A stretch of DNA of 64,000 bases from Cranoglanis bouderius (GCA_023630585.1 CM042543.1:22228260-22292259); one strand, 5' to 3'. Positions 23,095-33,924 are shown, numbered from the stretch's first letter. Numbers and translations: made by a program. Notes: a model not told the origin generated them from the letters alone.

Positions 23095-23228
23095 GGAAGT
23101 GGTGGCTCAGTGGCTAAGACTTTGGGCTAATGATTGGAAGGTTGGGTCTTTAACCCTCAACTGCTCTGTTGTATCCTGTCTTAATTGTATATCGCCTTGG
23201 CATCAGCCAAATGAGCAAAATGTAAACT
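23095..23228 (+). mobile_element. tRNA-derived SINE fragment
   Basis: GTGGTGGCTCAGTGGCTAAG followed by GATTGGAAGGTTGGGTCTTT (box A- and box B-like) and CATCAGCCAAATGAGC is the head and tail of a common fish SINE, inside the Harbinger element. Confidence 0.55.
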
Positions 23229-24096
23229 GTGCCATCAGATTTTAAATTTATTGGACAAAAGAGAAATTATGCATTTCATACACCATTCAGTACAACTCAA
23301 GTAAAACTAAAAACTAAAGTCTTACTACAACCGACACAAATCAGGTAGCTCAAGTTTGCAGATTTTACACCAGAAGTGATGCTGCACAAATGGCATAACT
23401 CAACTGCTCTGCTTTTCATTGTACTCCAGCCTCTCACATGGAGCATTTATTTCTGTCTTTTTATTTCCTGGTTTAGTAAATACAATGAGAAAATATCTAT
23501 ATTAACCGTCTGTTAGGTCTGCTCACGCCACAAATTCCACTTCCCAGCCTGCACTGCAGCCTACAAATATGGCCGCCACAGACTTCAACTCTCAGAACAC
23601 TCACACATTGACACATTCACTCTCACCTTCATTTTAATCATGCATACCTGCATCCAATTCACAGCACAATTCACAGCCACAGTATACAGTCATGTGAAAA
23701 ATAAGTGCACCCCATGTAAATTGTTGGCTTTTTTTGACATATTTAGACAAGCAACATTTGATCATCTTTGAAACAGTGCCTATTGATAAAGTTGATATAC
23801 TTGAACGAAAAATAGCTTTTTCAATCATTTATTCAACAGAAATATCAATAGATGTGATATTCTTGTGTAGAAAAAATAAGTACACCCTTGGCCTCAGAAG
23901 CTAGTATTGCCCTCTTAAGCAGAAATAACTTCTTGTAGGGGTTTTGTCCACCAGACTTGCTGGAATTTTTGACAACTCTTCCATGTAATAATCTTTCAGT
24001 TGCAAGATGTTTGAGGGTTTTCTTTCATGTACTGCCCGTTTCAAATCCCCTCACAACATTTCAATGGGATTCAAGTCCACGCTTTGACTAGGCCAT

Positions 24097-24867
24097 TCAA
24101 TCAGAATCAGAATCACCTTCATTGCCATGTACCATGACCCTCAGTTTCTTGTTTTTGAGCCATTCCTTGGTGGATTTGCTAGTGTGCTTAGGATAATTAT
24201 CCTGTTGAAAGGTCCACTTTTGGTTCAAATTCAGCTTTCGGACAGATGGCCTCACATTATCTTCCAGCACTCTTTGATATGATGCAGAATTCATAGTTGA
24301 ATCAATGAATGCAAGATGTCCATTCCTTATGGCAGCAAAGCAACCCCAAACCATACCTTTTCCACGATAGTGCTTCTCCTGAAAAGCTGTCTTTGGTCTG
24401 CGCCAAACATGTCTGCTGTTACTGCCAAACAACTCTACATTATTCCAAAAGGCCTGGTCTTTCCCTATATGCTCACTGGCAAACTGTAGTCTTGCTCTAA
24501 TGTTCTTTTTAGACAGCAAAGGCTTTTTCCTGGCACACCTCTCATGCAGGTCAAATTTGTGCAATCTCTTTCTGATTGTAGAAGCATGCACTTTGACACC
24601 AACAGTTGCAAGACTTACTAGCAGATCCTGTGATGAAATTTTGGGGTTCTTGGAGACTTCTTTTTGCAGATGGTCTGCTCTTGTGCTGATTTTGCTGGGG
24701 CAGCTAGTCCTGGACAAATTGGCAGTCGTTTGAAATCTGTGCCACTTGTAGATGATTTTCCTTACAGTGGAATGATGTATATCAAATAATTTGGAAAAAT
24801 TCCGAAAAAGTTGGGACAGTATGGAAAATGCTAAAAAACAAACAAAAAGAGTCATTTGAAAATTCAA
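24097..24867 (-). pseudogene. Chimeric Tc1 transposase frame (256 codons)
   Basis: The first 25 or so residues come from the end of the inserted element B. From FSKLFDIHHSTVRKI onward the frame is transposase A: helix-turn-helix (STVRKIIYKWHRFQTT), KKPLLSKKNIRARLQFASEH, then FWNNVELFGSNSRHVWRR. In that last segment the expected WSDETK block with the first catalytic Asp has been deleted. QQDNYPKHTSKSTKEWL keeps the second Asp. A micro-insertion of about 34 bases rich in GATTCT then shifts the frame, so the peptide ends GDSDSD before the PIE motif, which survives in another frame near 24068. Inactive. Confidence 0.75.
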
Positions 24868-26146
24868 TTCACCCTGTACTATATTGAAAACACATTATTA
24901 TAACAAACTCATTATTTGATGTTTTACTTTTGTGAATTTAATTTAATTTTGAAAATATACACTCATTTCAAATCTGATGACTGCAACACACTCCATAAAA
25001 GTTGAGACAGTCGACTGTTTACCACTGTGTAACATCACCTTTTCGTTTAATACCATTTATAAAGCGTTTGGGCACTGAAGACACCAGTGGTTAAGGTTAG
25101 CAAGCAGAATTTTCCCCCATTCCCCCATTCATCCATTATGCATTTCTTCAGCTGTGCAACTGTACGGGGCCTTCGTTACCTTATTTTGCGCTTCATAATG
25201 CGCCACACATTCTCAATCGGAGACAGGTCTGGACTGCAGCTAGGCCATGCTAGCACCCGCACTCTCTGCTTACGCAACCATCCAGGCAGAATGTGGTTTG
25301 GCATTGTCCTGCTCTGGATGGCAGCATATGTTGCTCCAAAATGTGTACATATCTTTCTGCATTAATGGTGCCCTCACAGATGTGCAAGTTACCTATGCCA
25401 TGGGCACTGACACACCCCCATACCATGACAGATGCTGGCTTTTGGGCCTGACGCTGATAACAGCTTGGATGGTCCTTTTCCTCTTTGGCCCAGAGAACAC
25501 GACGGCTGATTTGTCCAAAAACTATTTGAAATGTTGACTCGTCGGACCACAAAACACAATTCCACTGTGCTACTGTCCGTCTCAGATGAGACCGAGCCCA
25601 GAGTTTGAGAGTTCGGCCTTGGCCTTTACGCACCGAGATTTGACCGGATTCCTTGAATCTTTTAATTATAGTGTGCACTGTATAAGGTGACATGCCCAAA
25701 ATCCTACCGTTTTGTCTTTGGGGAATGTTGTTCTCAAAGTGTTGGATTATTCTGTTGGCACATTGGCGAGCCTCAACCCATCCTTGATCTTGAAGGACTA
25801 GGCCTTTTTTAGAGGCTTTATATACTATATACTATATACTTATATACTATGATTACACGATTGCCTCACCTGCTTCACATCACCTTCTTATTTCAACTTG
25901 TCACATCACTATTACTCCTAAATTGCCCCTGCCCCAACTTTTTTGGAATGTGTTGAAAGCATCAATTTGAAAAAATAAACGTTTATCTTCAAAAAACTAT
26001 GCAGTTGATTAGGTAAAACATCAAATACCTTGTCTTTATACGTTTTTTTGTTTAAATACAAGTCAAAGTACATTTACAAATCACTCCTCTTTGTCTTTAT
26101 TAGCATTTTCCATACTGTCCCAACTTTTTCGGAATTGGGGTTGTAA
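24791..26146 (-). mobile_element. Tc1-like transposon B, copy 1, inserted in element A
   Basis: The right end CAACTTTTTCGGAATTGGGGTTG is complete and followed by TA. The left end starts inside the repeat at TTCCGAAAAAGTTGGGAC, with the outer 10 or so bases lost. It belongs to the same family as 52225-53728 but lacks about 200 bases present there (the segment with AGTCAGCGGCGCTTCTGG). Confidence 0.8.
25250..25699 (-). pseudogene. Element B transposase pseudogene, copy 1
   Basis: A 149-codon minus frame with MSPYTVHTIIKRFKESGQI (helix-turn-helix), RTVAQWNCVLWSDESTFQI (first catalytic Asp) and SVMVWGCVSAHGIGNLHI. It ends before the second Asp; the corresponding C-terminal part lies left of 25250 in other frames. 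The 200-base deletion relative to copy 2 falls within GRTLKLWAR and joins the two halves in frame. Confidence 0.7.
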
Positions 26147-26410
26147 ATCCCTTGCCAGACTCATAGGCATCCACAACCTTTTTTCTGAAGGCCTTACAGA
26201 ACTCTCAGATCTTGGCATGATGACACCACACACCTCAATAACAAAGGGAGCATCTAGATATGAGACTAGATATGACACACTAGATATGAGAGGAGTATAA
26301 ATAAGACAGGTTCCACCTGCACTCCCTAAGTGGGTTCTAATCACTGGCACCAAATATTCAACACCTGGTTCTAATTTTATGGATTTGAAAGTGTGATAAA
26401 TGTAGGGTTG

Positions 26411-26907
26411 TGTTAGAATGCAGAAACGGGAGCTGGATGCAAGCGTAGGGGAAAAGTCACTTTATTAGGTATATATCCAAAACTATGGGAACTGGGGAAA
26501 AATGCAAGGCAGAGGCAGAGTCGAAAACAGTCCAAAGTTCAAACGCACGGCAGACAGTATCCAAAGTGGCAAGGCAATAATCCAATATTGTGAAAACCAG
26601 AACAATGATCAAAAACGAGGGTAGACAGACCGTAGAAACAAGGCTTGGTATTGACTTGAAACAAACGTAACTCGGCTAATACTTCGCGATGAGGCGAAGA
26701 AACAAAGGGGCTTAAATATATGAATGAAACGAGGGTTAATTTAAGACACCTGAAACACATAATCACTGAACCAATGAACATACAGGGGCGGAGACAAGAC
26801 ATGAACCAAAATATAACACGTGGCAAAGTAAACAAAACGAAAGTCTGTGAATGCAGAAGTGCGCTGCTTGCCCACTTCGGCGAACAGCGCGAGGGGAAAT
26901 CCTAACA
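26411..26907 (-). mobile_element. Gypsy-type solo LTR with perfect 5-bp target duplication
   Basis: The 497-bp block starts TGTTAG and ends CTAACA (TG...CA), flanked on both sides by GGTTG (26406-26410 and 26908-26912). Sense is the minus strand: a TATA-like TATTTAAGCCCC lies near 26706-26722 and AATAAA (TTTATT at 26461-26466 on the plus strand) lies 50 bases from the LTR end. Its first 120 bases match the LTR start at 9578. It interrupts the Tc1 element A. Confidence 0.85.
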
Positions 26908-27735
26908 GGTTGTAATTAATTTTTCCATGTGACTGATCTGTTTTTTGTTTCTTTTGTTAATTTAAATTGTGTAAAATGTACTGTAAAATGTATTGTAAAA
27001 TTTCTGCAAAATGTCCATTTTATGTGTCATTTGATAGAGTATATCACCAGTGTATTAATAGTGTATTCAAAGAGGATAAAATGTTTGCTTGTCTAAATAT
27101 TTCAAAAAAAGGCAGCAATTTCCATGGGGTGTACTTATTTTTTTCACATGACTGTATAAGGACTTTCTTTTCACTCACTCTTTGAGAAGTAAATGCTCCA
27201 TTCCTTGTGTTTGTGACGCTACCAAGCCTGTTTATCGCTCTGCTCGTGTTTCTGTTCTTGACCCAGTTTTGCCTAGTGTTTTTTTTTTTTTTTACATTGT
27301 CTTGTCTATGATATTCTGTTTGTTGATCGCCCGACCATTGCCTGTTTTCTGGATCTGATTATTGCTTAGTGTTTTGGATTTGTCTGCCTCGATCTCAATA
27401 AACTCCTCTACCTGCATTTGCATCTGTCTGCCCTTTCCTTACGTGACACTATCAGATTAATATGCGATGCTGCTGAAGGTTCATCAATCCACTGAGATTT
27501 AGGCTGAAATAAAGTTTTTTCCCTGTTTAATATTTCTGTTCATGATTCCTCCATATTACGACTGTCGCAAAATCACAATCATGTGCGCTGCCACCAACAG
27601 GAAGAATGTTTAATTTCAGTGGGAAAATAATACTTGATTACACCATATTAATGAAGCATTTACATTTTTTCCCTCTCTTTTAGTAGTCTCTTACAGATGT
27701 TCAAATATTAAAATTAGGCAGAAGGACCATCCTTA

Positions 27736-28188
27736 CTACTTCTATTCAATCCCTACATCCCTACTATTCAGAAACATCTGTTTTTACAGTATTTGAGTAA
27801 ACTAACTTAATAGTGAAATTAACCAACTATTATTAATTAATAATTAATTGACTAAGTTAATAGTGAAATTAGGAACTTAAAAGACGGAAAACATAATAGT
27901 TTTTGGTTTGACGAGGCTGTTTTCATCAACCTTGTTTAGGGCAGTGACAGTGGCAGTTGTCTTTTATTAGATTATTGCATCAAGAATGGTAAGGCAAATC
28001 AAAATCCATATTCCACTTATACATTTCTGTCATGTTCTCCTTCTTTAGGCTCATTTTATGTATCCGATATGATAACATATCCTCTGGGAATTCTAGTCAA
28101 CATCAACCAGGTGTTGGTGTAAGGAAAGGAAAGAGTTCTCTTTCCATAACAGTGCAAAAAAACATACCATGTAATTGGACAACGTCCA

Positions 28189-28189
<1 letters not shown>
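27736..28189. other. No gene seen
   Basis: AT-rich with TAATTAATTAA-type runs near 27830-27850. Nothing supported. Confidence 0.4.

Positions 28190-28248
<59 letters not shown>
28190..28248. repeat. (TTA)n trinucleotide microsatellite, about 19 units
   Basis: Perfect TTA array. The poly-Tyr and poly-Leu frames over it are artefacts. Confidence 0.95.
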
Positions 28249-29127
28249 TTCTTTGGTCTTTAATCAGAACAACTATTGTTTTGAAGAAAGGATAGAGGAA
28301 AAACCTAGAGTTGTAGGAAATAATTGTGCACATATGTTTTTGTGTTTGTGTGTCAGAGAGAAAGATGCTTGCAGTGCTCTGAGGAGCTGAAAATAATGCA
28401 CTAGGTCGCCTTGCTTGCTTTCTGGTCTCAGAGCTGTTGCACTATTATGCTGTAGCATGTAGCCTCTTTCATTCATAATGGATGCTGTAATGGATGGTTT
28501 AGGTGTTTGGAGCAGCCTATTGGGACTTAATGCACTACCCAAAGAAGCCAGAGGAAAATTTTGATTAGGCTGAAGTAACAAGGTACTAGTATAGGAAGAA
28601 AAAAAAGAAACAGCGCAAGATTGCAGTAGTATTTCCATATGTAAATTTGCATAATTCTCTGATTGTGGGAATTTTATGTGGAACGCTGGCAGCGAATGAA
28701 ATTATTTTTAAAAAACCCAAACATATAGTGCTCTTTTTTTTCCTTAATCCAATTACACGAATCACTTGCTATTTGTCAGAGCAGAGGTGCAGTTAATCAA
28801 AAACTAGGAAGGTAGGCGTGTATGGAACAAGTATGCTTGTGCATCTATATGTGCCTATCCTTTTTTGTTTCACATTCATAAATTTTTAATGTAATTTTGC
28901 TTTGAGGTTGAGGGCGTTTCCATTTTCAGTTTGCAGTGGGGGGATGTGGGGGTGATCCTTTCTCTCTGTGTACCAGTATGCTGATATTAATTTATTTCAG
29001 CCTCAGTGATTAGATTTATTTTAGCAGAGTGTTTTGACTGGCATCCAGTCCATTTTCTAAACACTTTTATATGTCAATTTATTCTCCTGCAAAACTCCTA
29101 GGTACATTTCTTCTGCACTTTTCACAG

Positions 29128-29234
29128 GGAGGCTTTTGAAAAGTGGGGTCATGACGCTGGAAGAGTATGAGACTACGGTACCACTGCTGCTGGATGGAAA
29201 AAAGCAACACCCAATCAGCTGGCTTCGCTCTAGG
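29128..29234 (+). CDS. Host exon, probable ADAM-family metalloprotease prodomain (exon 1 of 2 seen)
   Basis: Acceptor TTCTGCACTTTTCACAG precedes a 107-base exon ending CTCTAGG before GTAAGACC. Two leading bases complete a codon from an upstream exon, followed by 35 codons including RLLKSGVMTLEEYETTVPL, then LLDGKKQHPISWLRSR. It ends in phase 0, matching the exon at 30876. The YETTVP segment sits where ADAM proteins have YE(V/I)V(T/Y)P at the start of the prodomain. ADAMs are membrane-anchored or secreted zinc proteases whose prodomain keeps them latent. The signal-peptide exon was not found upstream. Which ADAM this is cannot be told. Confidence 0.5.
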
Positions 29235-30875
29235 GTAAGACCAGTATAAGACCAGCTAGTGCCAGTAATTACATATATGGTATGACATATCAATAATCTA
29301 ATCTAATAATCAATAAACCCATCAGAAGCAAATCTAAAACCCATCTGAAGCCATAGAACAGCGCGATTGTTATAGAAGCTCTGTATATGTGTGTGATTAT
29401 TGATTTTTACATCATTGCTTTTAATTTCTGAACCAACAGGATGAATAATTCTCATAGAGAACATGTATGTTTTTCATTAAAAAAGGCATCAGTACATGCA
29501 TTGCTGATACTGGTCAGAAAGTTACCATCTGACTTACACAGATCATCTGACGTAACACTGTTGTCATCCATCACTTCTGTTTTATACTTCCCTGTACTTT
29601 TTCTCTTGTACAGTATAGTTCTCGCTCTAAATCTGTATGTCATTTTCCTACATAAATGATCAGTGTGTGGAGTGTGCAGCACAGAACTCCTAGTTTTAAG
29701 GCCAGTTCAGACCAAACACATTTATGAAGTGTTTTGTTAGGTACATGTACAATACCATGTTACAGATTCAATGGTATTCAATGGCTTCAGTTTTAACCAG
29801 TATTTCAACTCACACAAACTCTGTGAGGCACATAATTTGCACATATCAATGCAACTTCATCAGTTCTGCTGTAACTGTGTTATTGTTTTTTGATTTCCAT
29901 GTGTAAGTAAAGCATATACTACTATTATCTAGTACCTATTTTGTTAGAGTGATGGAAATCACAACCCACCATTATCAAAGTTATTATATTTATTATTGCT
30001 TTATCAATACACTTATAGTTATCAATTCCCTTGTATAAATTAGGGAGTAACTCCAAAACTGGGTAGGGCTGTAAATAATGTCACATTGTACCTAAAGTGT
30101 TTAATCAGTTGAATGTTCAGGAATTGAAAGTGCTGTGGTGTGAATAAATAGACAAGATGTTGTGCACGTAAGCACATTTTAAATACATTTAAATAATGTT
30201 CATGAAATAACTCTGTACTGAGAAGATTCGTAGAATTTATGGCTGTTTAAACCTCTGCTGTATTTTCTATTATCTGCTTCTCATAACACACAAAAAAAGT
30301 GGAGTTGGTTATGAAAGGGAAAGGGATAAACCTCTATTAATGACTGTAATTTGATGTAGGATAGGATGTAACATAGGATGTAATGATCCTAAGTACATGA
30401 TTTGCCAAATTTGAGATTTATACAATATGAAAAAGTGACTCTAACATTTCCTATAATATAACTGCTTTGTGTGTTTTTACTTTCTTAGAAAACTGATATA
30501 AAATTGAAATTATGTGAAAATAAAATGCCATAAATGACACCCATTTTCATGCATCCAGGGGTCACTTGATGTAGACAAAGGCAAAAAGTTTAGGAAGCAG
30601 CTTATGTTTGGCTATTAAAAGTGAAATGTGGGATCTTAAAATCACATCGCATCAACATTAAAGCGTTTAGCATTGACCTGATCTGCCACATGCCCTTGTG
30701 GAAAATGTCAGTTGAAACGCTTCCTTTGGCTCCATAGGTCTTTATACTAATATCGGCCGTCTTCAGATTTGTACACGTTCTGGAACTTTGAAAGTAGATT
30801 TGGCAGATTTAAAGTAGAGAGGACTTCTGGAGAAAAGGAATATGAAGTCATGTACTCTTGTTTGTCTCTTCTCAG
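29235..30875 (+). other. Inferred intron between the two ADAM-like exons
   Basis: GT...AG bounded, 1641 bases, phase 0. It is free of recognisable transposons, unlike most of the window, which fits an older gene body. Open frames inside it lack support. Confidence 0.4.
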
Positions 30876-30949
30876 AGTCCTCCAGCTTTATTGCAGATAT
30901 TGGTAGAGGCAGAAGGCCAGCAGTTGATCCTCTCCCTGAAGAAGAATGA
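30876..30949 (+). CDS. Host exon, probable ADAM-family metalloprotease prodomain (exon 2 of 2 seen)
   Basis: Acceptor TTTGTCTCTTCTCAG precedes 74 bases ending AATGA before GTAAGT, a strong donor. The peptide is SPPALLQILVEAEGQQLILSLKKNE, read in two pieces: ...QILVEAEGQQLILSL and LKKNE. An (A/V)EG..(L/I)(I/V)L.L(E/K)(K/R)N(E) pattern in a small exon ending inside that Glu codon is the hallmark I know for ADAM prodomains, where this exon is usually close to 77 bases. No following exon (expected to read like YTETHY) was found in the remaining 33 kb, so it is missed, very distant, or this is a pseudogene. Confidence 0.55.
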
Positions 30950-31344
30950 GTAAGTGCAATCCAACACCTTATAGCCTTACAATATATGAAATATGAGAAA
31001 ATGCCTACATACAGAAGCAGCGTATATAACACTTAAGCCGAGATGTTTTGCCACAGAACATTTACAGCTCAGAGATTTCTGATAGTTTCATTTGTTCTGA
31101 ACTACTAATCTAAACCGTGTGAAATGAGAGTGATGTGTGCAGCAGTAGGATGTGTGTGTGTGTCTCAACACTTAGAAGCAACAAATTGCAGCGTGTTGCC
31201 ACTTTTCACAAACAGCGACAAAATTAAACAATCACACAGAGATACAAAAACATCTGTGAAAAGACACTTAACTATTAATTAAGAACTAATAACCCTAATA
31301 CAGCTATCTTGTGGTAAAATAAATTAAAAGCTTTAGTTAGCATA

Positions 31345-32913
31345 CAGTTGCAATCGAAATTATTCAACCCTCATTGCAAATCGGTTTATTGTCAAAATTT
31401 ACAGACTTTCAGCTGTTTGCAATGAACAAATCAAACAAAAGCAATTGAAATAGTTCAACACAACGAATGCTTCAAGTGGTTTCCCCAAATTCAACTGAAA
31501 ATGCAACTTAAAATGACTTCTCCAGTCTCAAAATTATTCAACCCCTTCATGGCAAGCATATTTAGTACTTAGTAGAGCACCCTTTTGCTGTAATGACCTG
31601 CTGCAAACGAGATGCATAGCCAGACACCAGCTTCTGGCAGCGTTCCTGAGGAATCACTGAGCAGTAGCCTCCAGTTCAGTAATATTCTTGGGTTTGCGTG
31701 CTGCAACCACCTTCTTCAAATCCCACCAGAGATTTTCTATGGGGTTCAAGTCAGGTGACTGATGGCCACTGAGGCATCTTCCAAGACTTCTTCTGCAACC
31801 AAGCCTTGGTGGAATTTGAGGTATGCTTGGGATCATTGTCCTGTTGGAAGGTCCAATGATGCCCAAGCTTCAGCTTCCTCACAGACGGCATGACGTTTTC
31901 TCCTAGGATTTCCTGATACTTCAATGAATCCATCTTGCCTTCCACACGTTGCAGGTTTCCAGTGCCAGAGGATGCAAAGCAGCCCCAGAGCATCACTGAG
32001 CCACCACCATGCTTGACTGTGGACAGAGTGTTCTTTTCAGCATATGCGTCATTCTTCTTCCTCCAGACATACCACTGATCCATCAGATTCCACAGAACAG
32101 AATCCCAAACCTTCTGTGGCTTATTTATATGATTTATATGAGCTGACTTTTCTTGTGCTTTTGGGTCAGTAGTGGTGTACGTCTTGGAGTTCTGGCATGG
32201 AAACCTTCTGCATTTAGTACGCGCCTTACTGTGCTCACTGAAACCTCAGTGCCTGTTGCCACCAAGTCTTGCTGCAGGTCTTTGCAGTCACTCGAGGGTT
32301 TTTCACAACCTGCCTTCTCAGAAATCTGGTTTAAGCCGTTGATAGCTTTCTTTTTCTGCCCCGTACAGGTAGTGTAACAACTGTTCCCTTAACTTTGAAC
32401 TTGCGAACTATGCTTCCAACGGTGTCTCTAGGAACATTCAGTGCCTTTGCTATCTATTTGTATCCTGTTTCTTGTTTGTAAAGGGCGATGATCTCTTCTC
32501 TTAATTTTTTGGACCATTCTTTTGACCTAGCCATATTTCTAACATGCAGTCAAATGTGACACTCAGCAAACTCATAGCCAGTTCAGGTATTTCATGTGTT
32601 CCAGCTCAAGCACACCTGGTTCAACTATTGAAGCCTTTGATTAGTTGCATCAGGTGCACTTGAGACAACTCCTGTTTTGCATATTTGTGCTGTTGTGAGG
32701 GATTCTATTCAGGGGGTTGAATAAATTTGAGACTGGAGAAGTAATTATAAGTTGCATTTTCACTTGAATTTGGCGAAACCACTTGATGCATTCATTGTGT
32801 TGAACTATTTCAATTGCTTTGTTTGATTTGTTCATTGCAAATGGCTGAAAGTCTGTAAATTTTGACAATAAACCTGATTTGCAATGAGGGTTGAATAATT
32901 TTTATTGCAACTG
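31345..32913 (-). mobile_element. Tc1-like transposon with about 200-bp terminal inverted repeats
   Basis: CAGTTGCAATCGAAATTATT at 31345 and AATAATTTTTATTGCAACTG at 32913 are flanked by TA (31343-31344, 32914-32915). Inverted homology continues for roughly 200 bases on each side (TGACAATAAACC, GAAAGTCTGTAAATTTT, CAATTGCTTT, AAGTTGCATTTTCA). Long arms with repeated subterminal blocks resemble the IR/DR organisation of Sleeping Beauty-type salmonid elements. Length 1569 bp. Confidence 0.85.
31654..32540 (-). pseudogene. Tc1 transposase pseudogene, catalytic core present in two frames
   Basis: Frame 31751-32083 carries VKHGGGSVMLWGCFASSGTG, KMDSLKYQEILGENVMPS and HWTFQQDNDPKHTSNSTKAW (second catalytic Asp). 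A shift near 31790 moves to frame 31654-31866 with GHQSPDLNPIENLWWDLKKV (catalytic Glu). The N-terminal helix-turn-helix is visible only as fragments to about 32540 (a DNA-binding segment reading ...KKLREEIIAL in the decayed frame). First Asp region near 32090 is disrupted. Several frameshifts, so inactive. Confidence 0.75.
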
Positions 32914-32915
32914 TA

Positions 32916-33924
32916 ATCAAAATTAACACTGTTATGTAATTATAATGTAATTTCTTAGCTCTCCCATTCAATGATCATGACCAGTTGTATTTCAGATTTG
33001 TCAGCTAGATGTGAGTGTATACACTTTTGTTTGGGTGTTTTTCTGTTTGTTTGGTTTTTTTTGCTCATATATATCATTCAATGTAAGGCTGATGTTTTCA
33101 AGAGATATCAACAGATACAACATGACATTATCGCTTCAAACACTAAAATGGAAGATTTAAGGATACAGTTACTTTATAATGTATTAAGATATTTTTTGCA
33201 TAATGCTTGCTTTAAAAAATCAATAGTGCAAAAAAAAAAATCATACATCAGTGTAGGTTAATAATATATGCGAAGACATTCCCCAGTGTGTGTGTGTGGA
33301 TACTCACAGATTTGCATACTCTAAAATTATTTTTCCTGCCATAGTTAAATTGGACGTGACGTGACATTTTGTGCACATGTGGAAACTCTGCCTGTTACCG
33401 TTAAACTCAATATTATTAATTATGACTACTGAATAAAGTGATTGATGCAGTGAATAAAGGGATGGTGACCCACTATATCTGAACGACGGTGACTGTATCT
33501 GAATGAGGGGTGAGGGGATGGAAATATTACAGAATGGCACGTTCCTCCAAGAGCTGCGCTCCACACTCAGAGGAACACTTGCTGCATGACAATCACATGC
33601 ATATTTTACTTTGATAAATAATTGAACATTTATGTATTTTTGCTATCCTATAATTTGTGATTGAAAATATGAAACACAAGTAAATGTAAATGAATTGGAA
33701 GACGTGATGTGTTATATCATCTGCTATACTCATTGGGGAAACTCGCTCACTAATGCAGTGAAATTTGGCTTCGCAGAAATGGATTTTGTTATATAATTTT
33801 ATATTTAGAAGAGCCGCAGGGGATCTAAGATGGTTGCCACAGTGGACTTGTCACCTCTCGGACCTCCCCAGACCCGCTCCTTCTATATCTTACTCTTTTT
33901 ATGTGCTTTAATGGAATTTCTTAC
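32916..33924. other. No gene seen
   Basis: AT-rich. The open frame at 32971-33261 ends in poly-A-derived lysines and has no family resemblance. Confidence 0.45.

Larger units (their letters stand above)
23687..27154 (-). mobile_element. Tc1-like transposon A, interrupted by another Tc1 and a solo LTR
   Basis: CAGTCATGTGAAAAATAAGT at 23687 and ACTTATTTTTTTCACATGACTG ending 27154 are inverted repeats flanked by TA on each side (23685-23686, 27155-27156). Without its two passengers (about 24791-26146 and 26411-26912) it would be about 1.6 kb, normal for Tc1. Confidence 0.85.
23511..27448 (+). mobile_element. Ty3/Gypsy-like solo LTR split by a Tc1 element
   Basis: The left part (23511-23684) starts TGTTAGGTCTGCTCACGCC. 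The right part (27157-27448) contains ATCTCAATAAACTCC (polyadenylation signal) and ends CCTTACGTGACA. Joined, they give about 470 bp, a typical solo LTR. The flanking five bases are CCGTC and CTATC, matching at 3 of 5 with two transitions, so the target duplication is only suggestive. No internal retroelement sequence is present. Confidence 0.6.
22236..27735 (+). mobile_element. PIF/Harbinger-type element expanded by nested insertions
   Basis: A perfect 26-base inverted repeat (CCTTCTGCCTAATTTTAA... at 22248-22273 and its complement at 27700-27725) lies inside longer, less perfect arms of about 50 bases. It brackets a HARBI1-like transposase relic. Removing the nested Gypsy-type LTR/Tc1 complex at 23511-27448 leaves about 1.5 kb. 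Linking the inverted repeats to the Harbinger gene is inference from position and from the ends being the outermost symmetric pair. Exact tips and a 3-bp target duplication could not be fixed. Confidence 0.55.

Noticed and set aside
28032..28390. Frames with poly-Tyr and poly-Leu runs
   Set aside because: They are translations of the TTA array.
28273..28638. 121-codon minus frame as a host exon
   Set aside because: No recognisable domain, ends run into low-complexity sequence, and no splice signals at plausible borders.
29128..30949. Assigning a specific ADAM number
   Set aside because: The 59 residues visible are in the poorly conserved prodomain and do not separate paralogues by eye.
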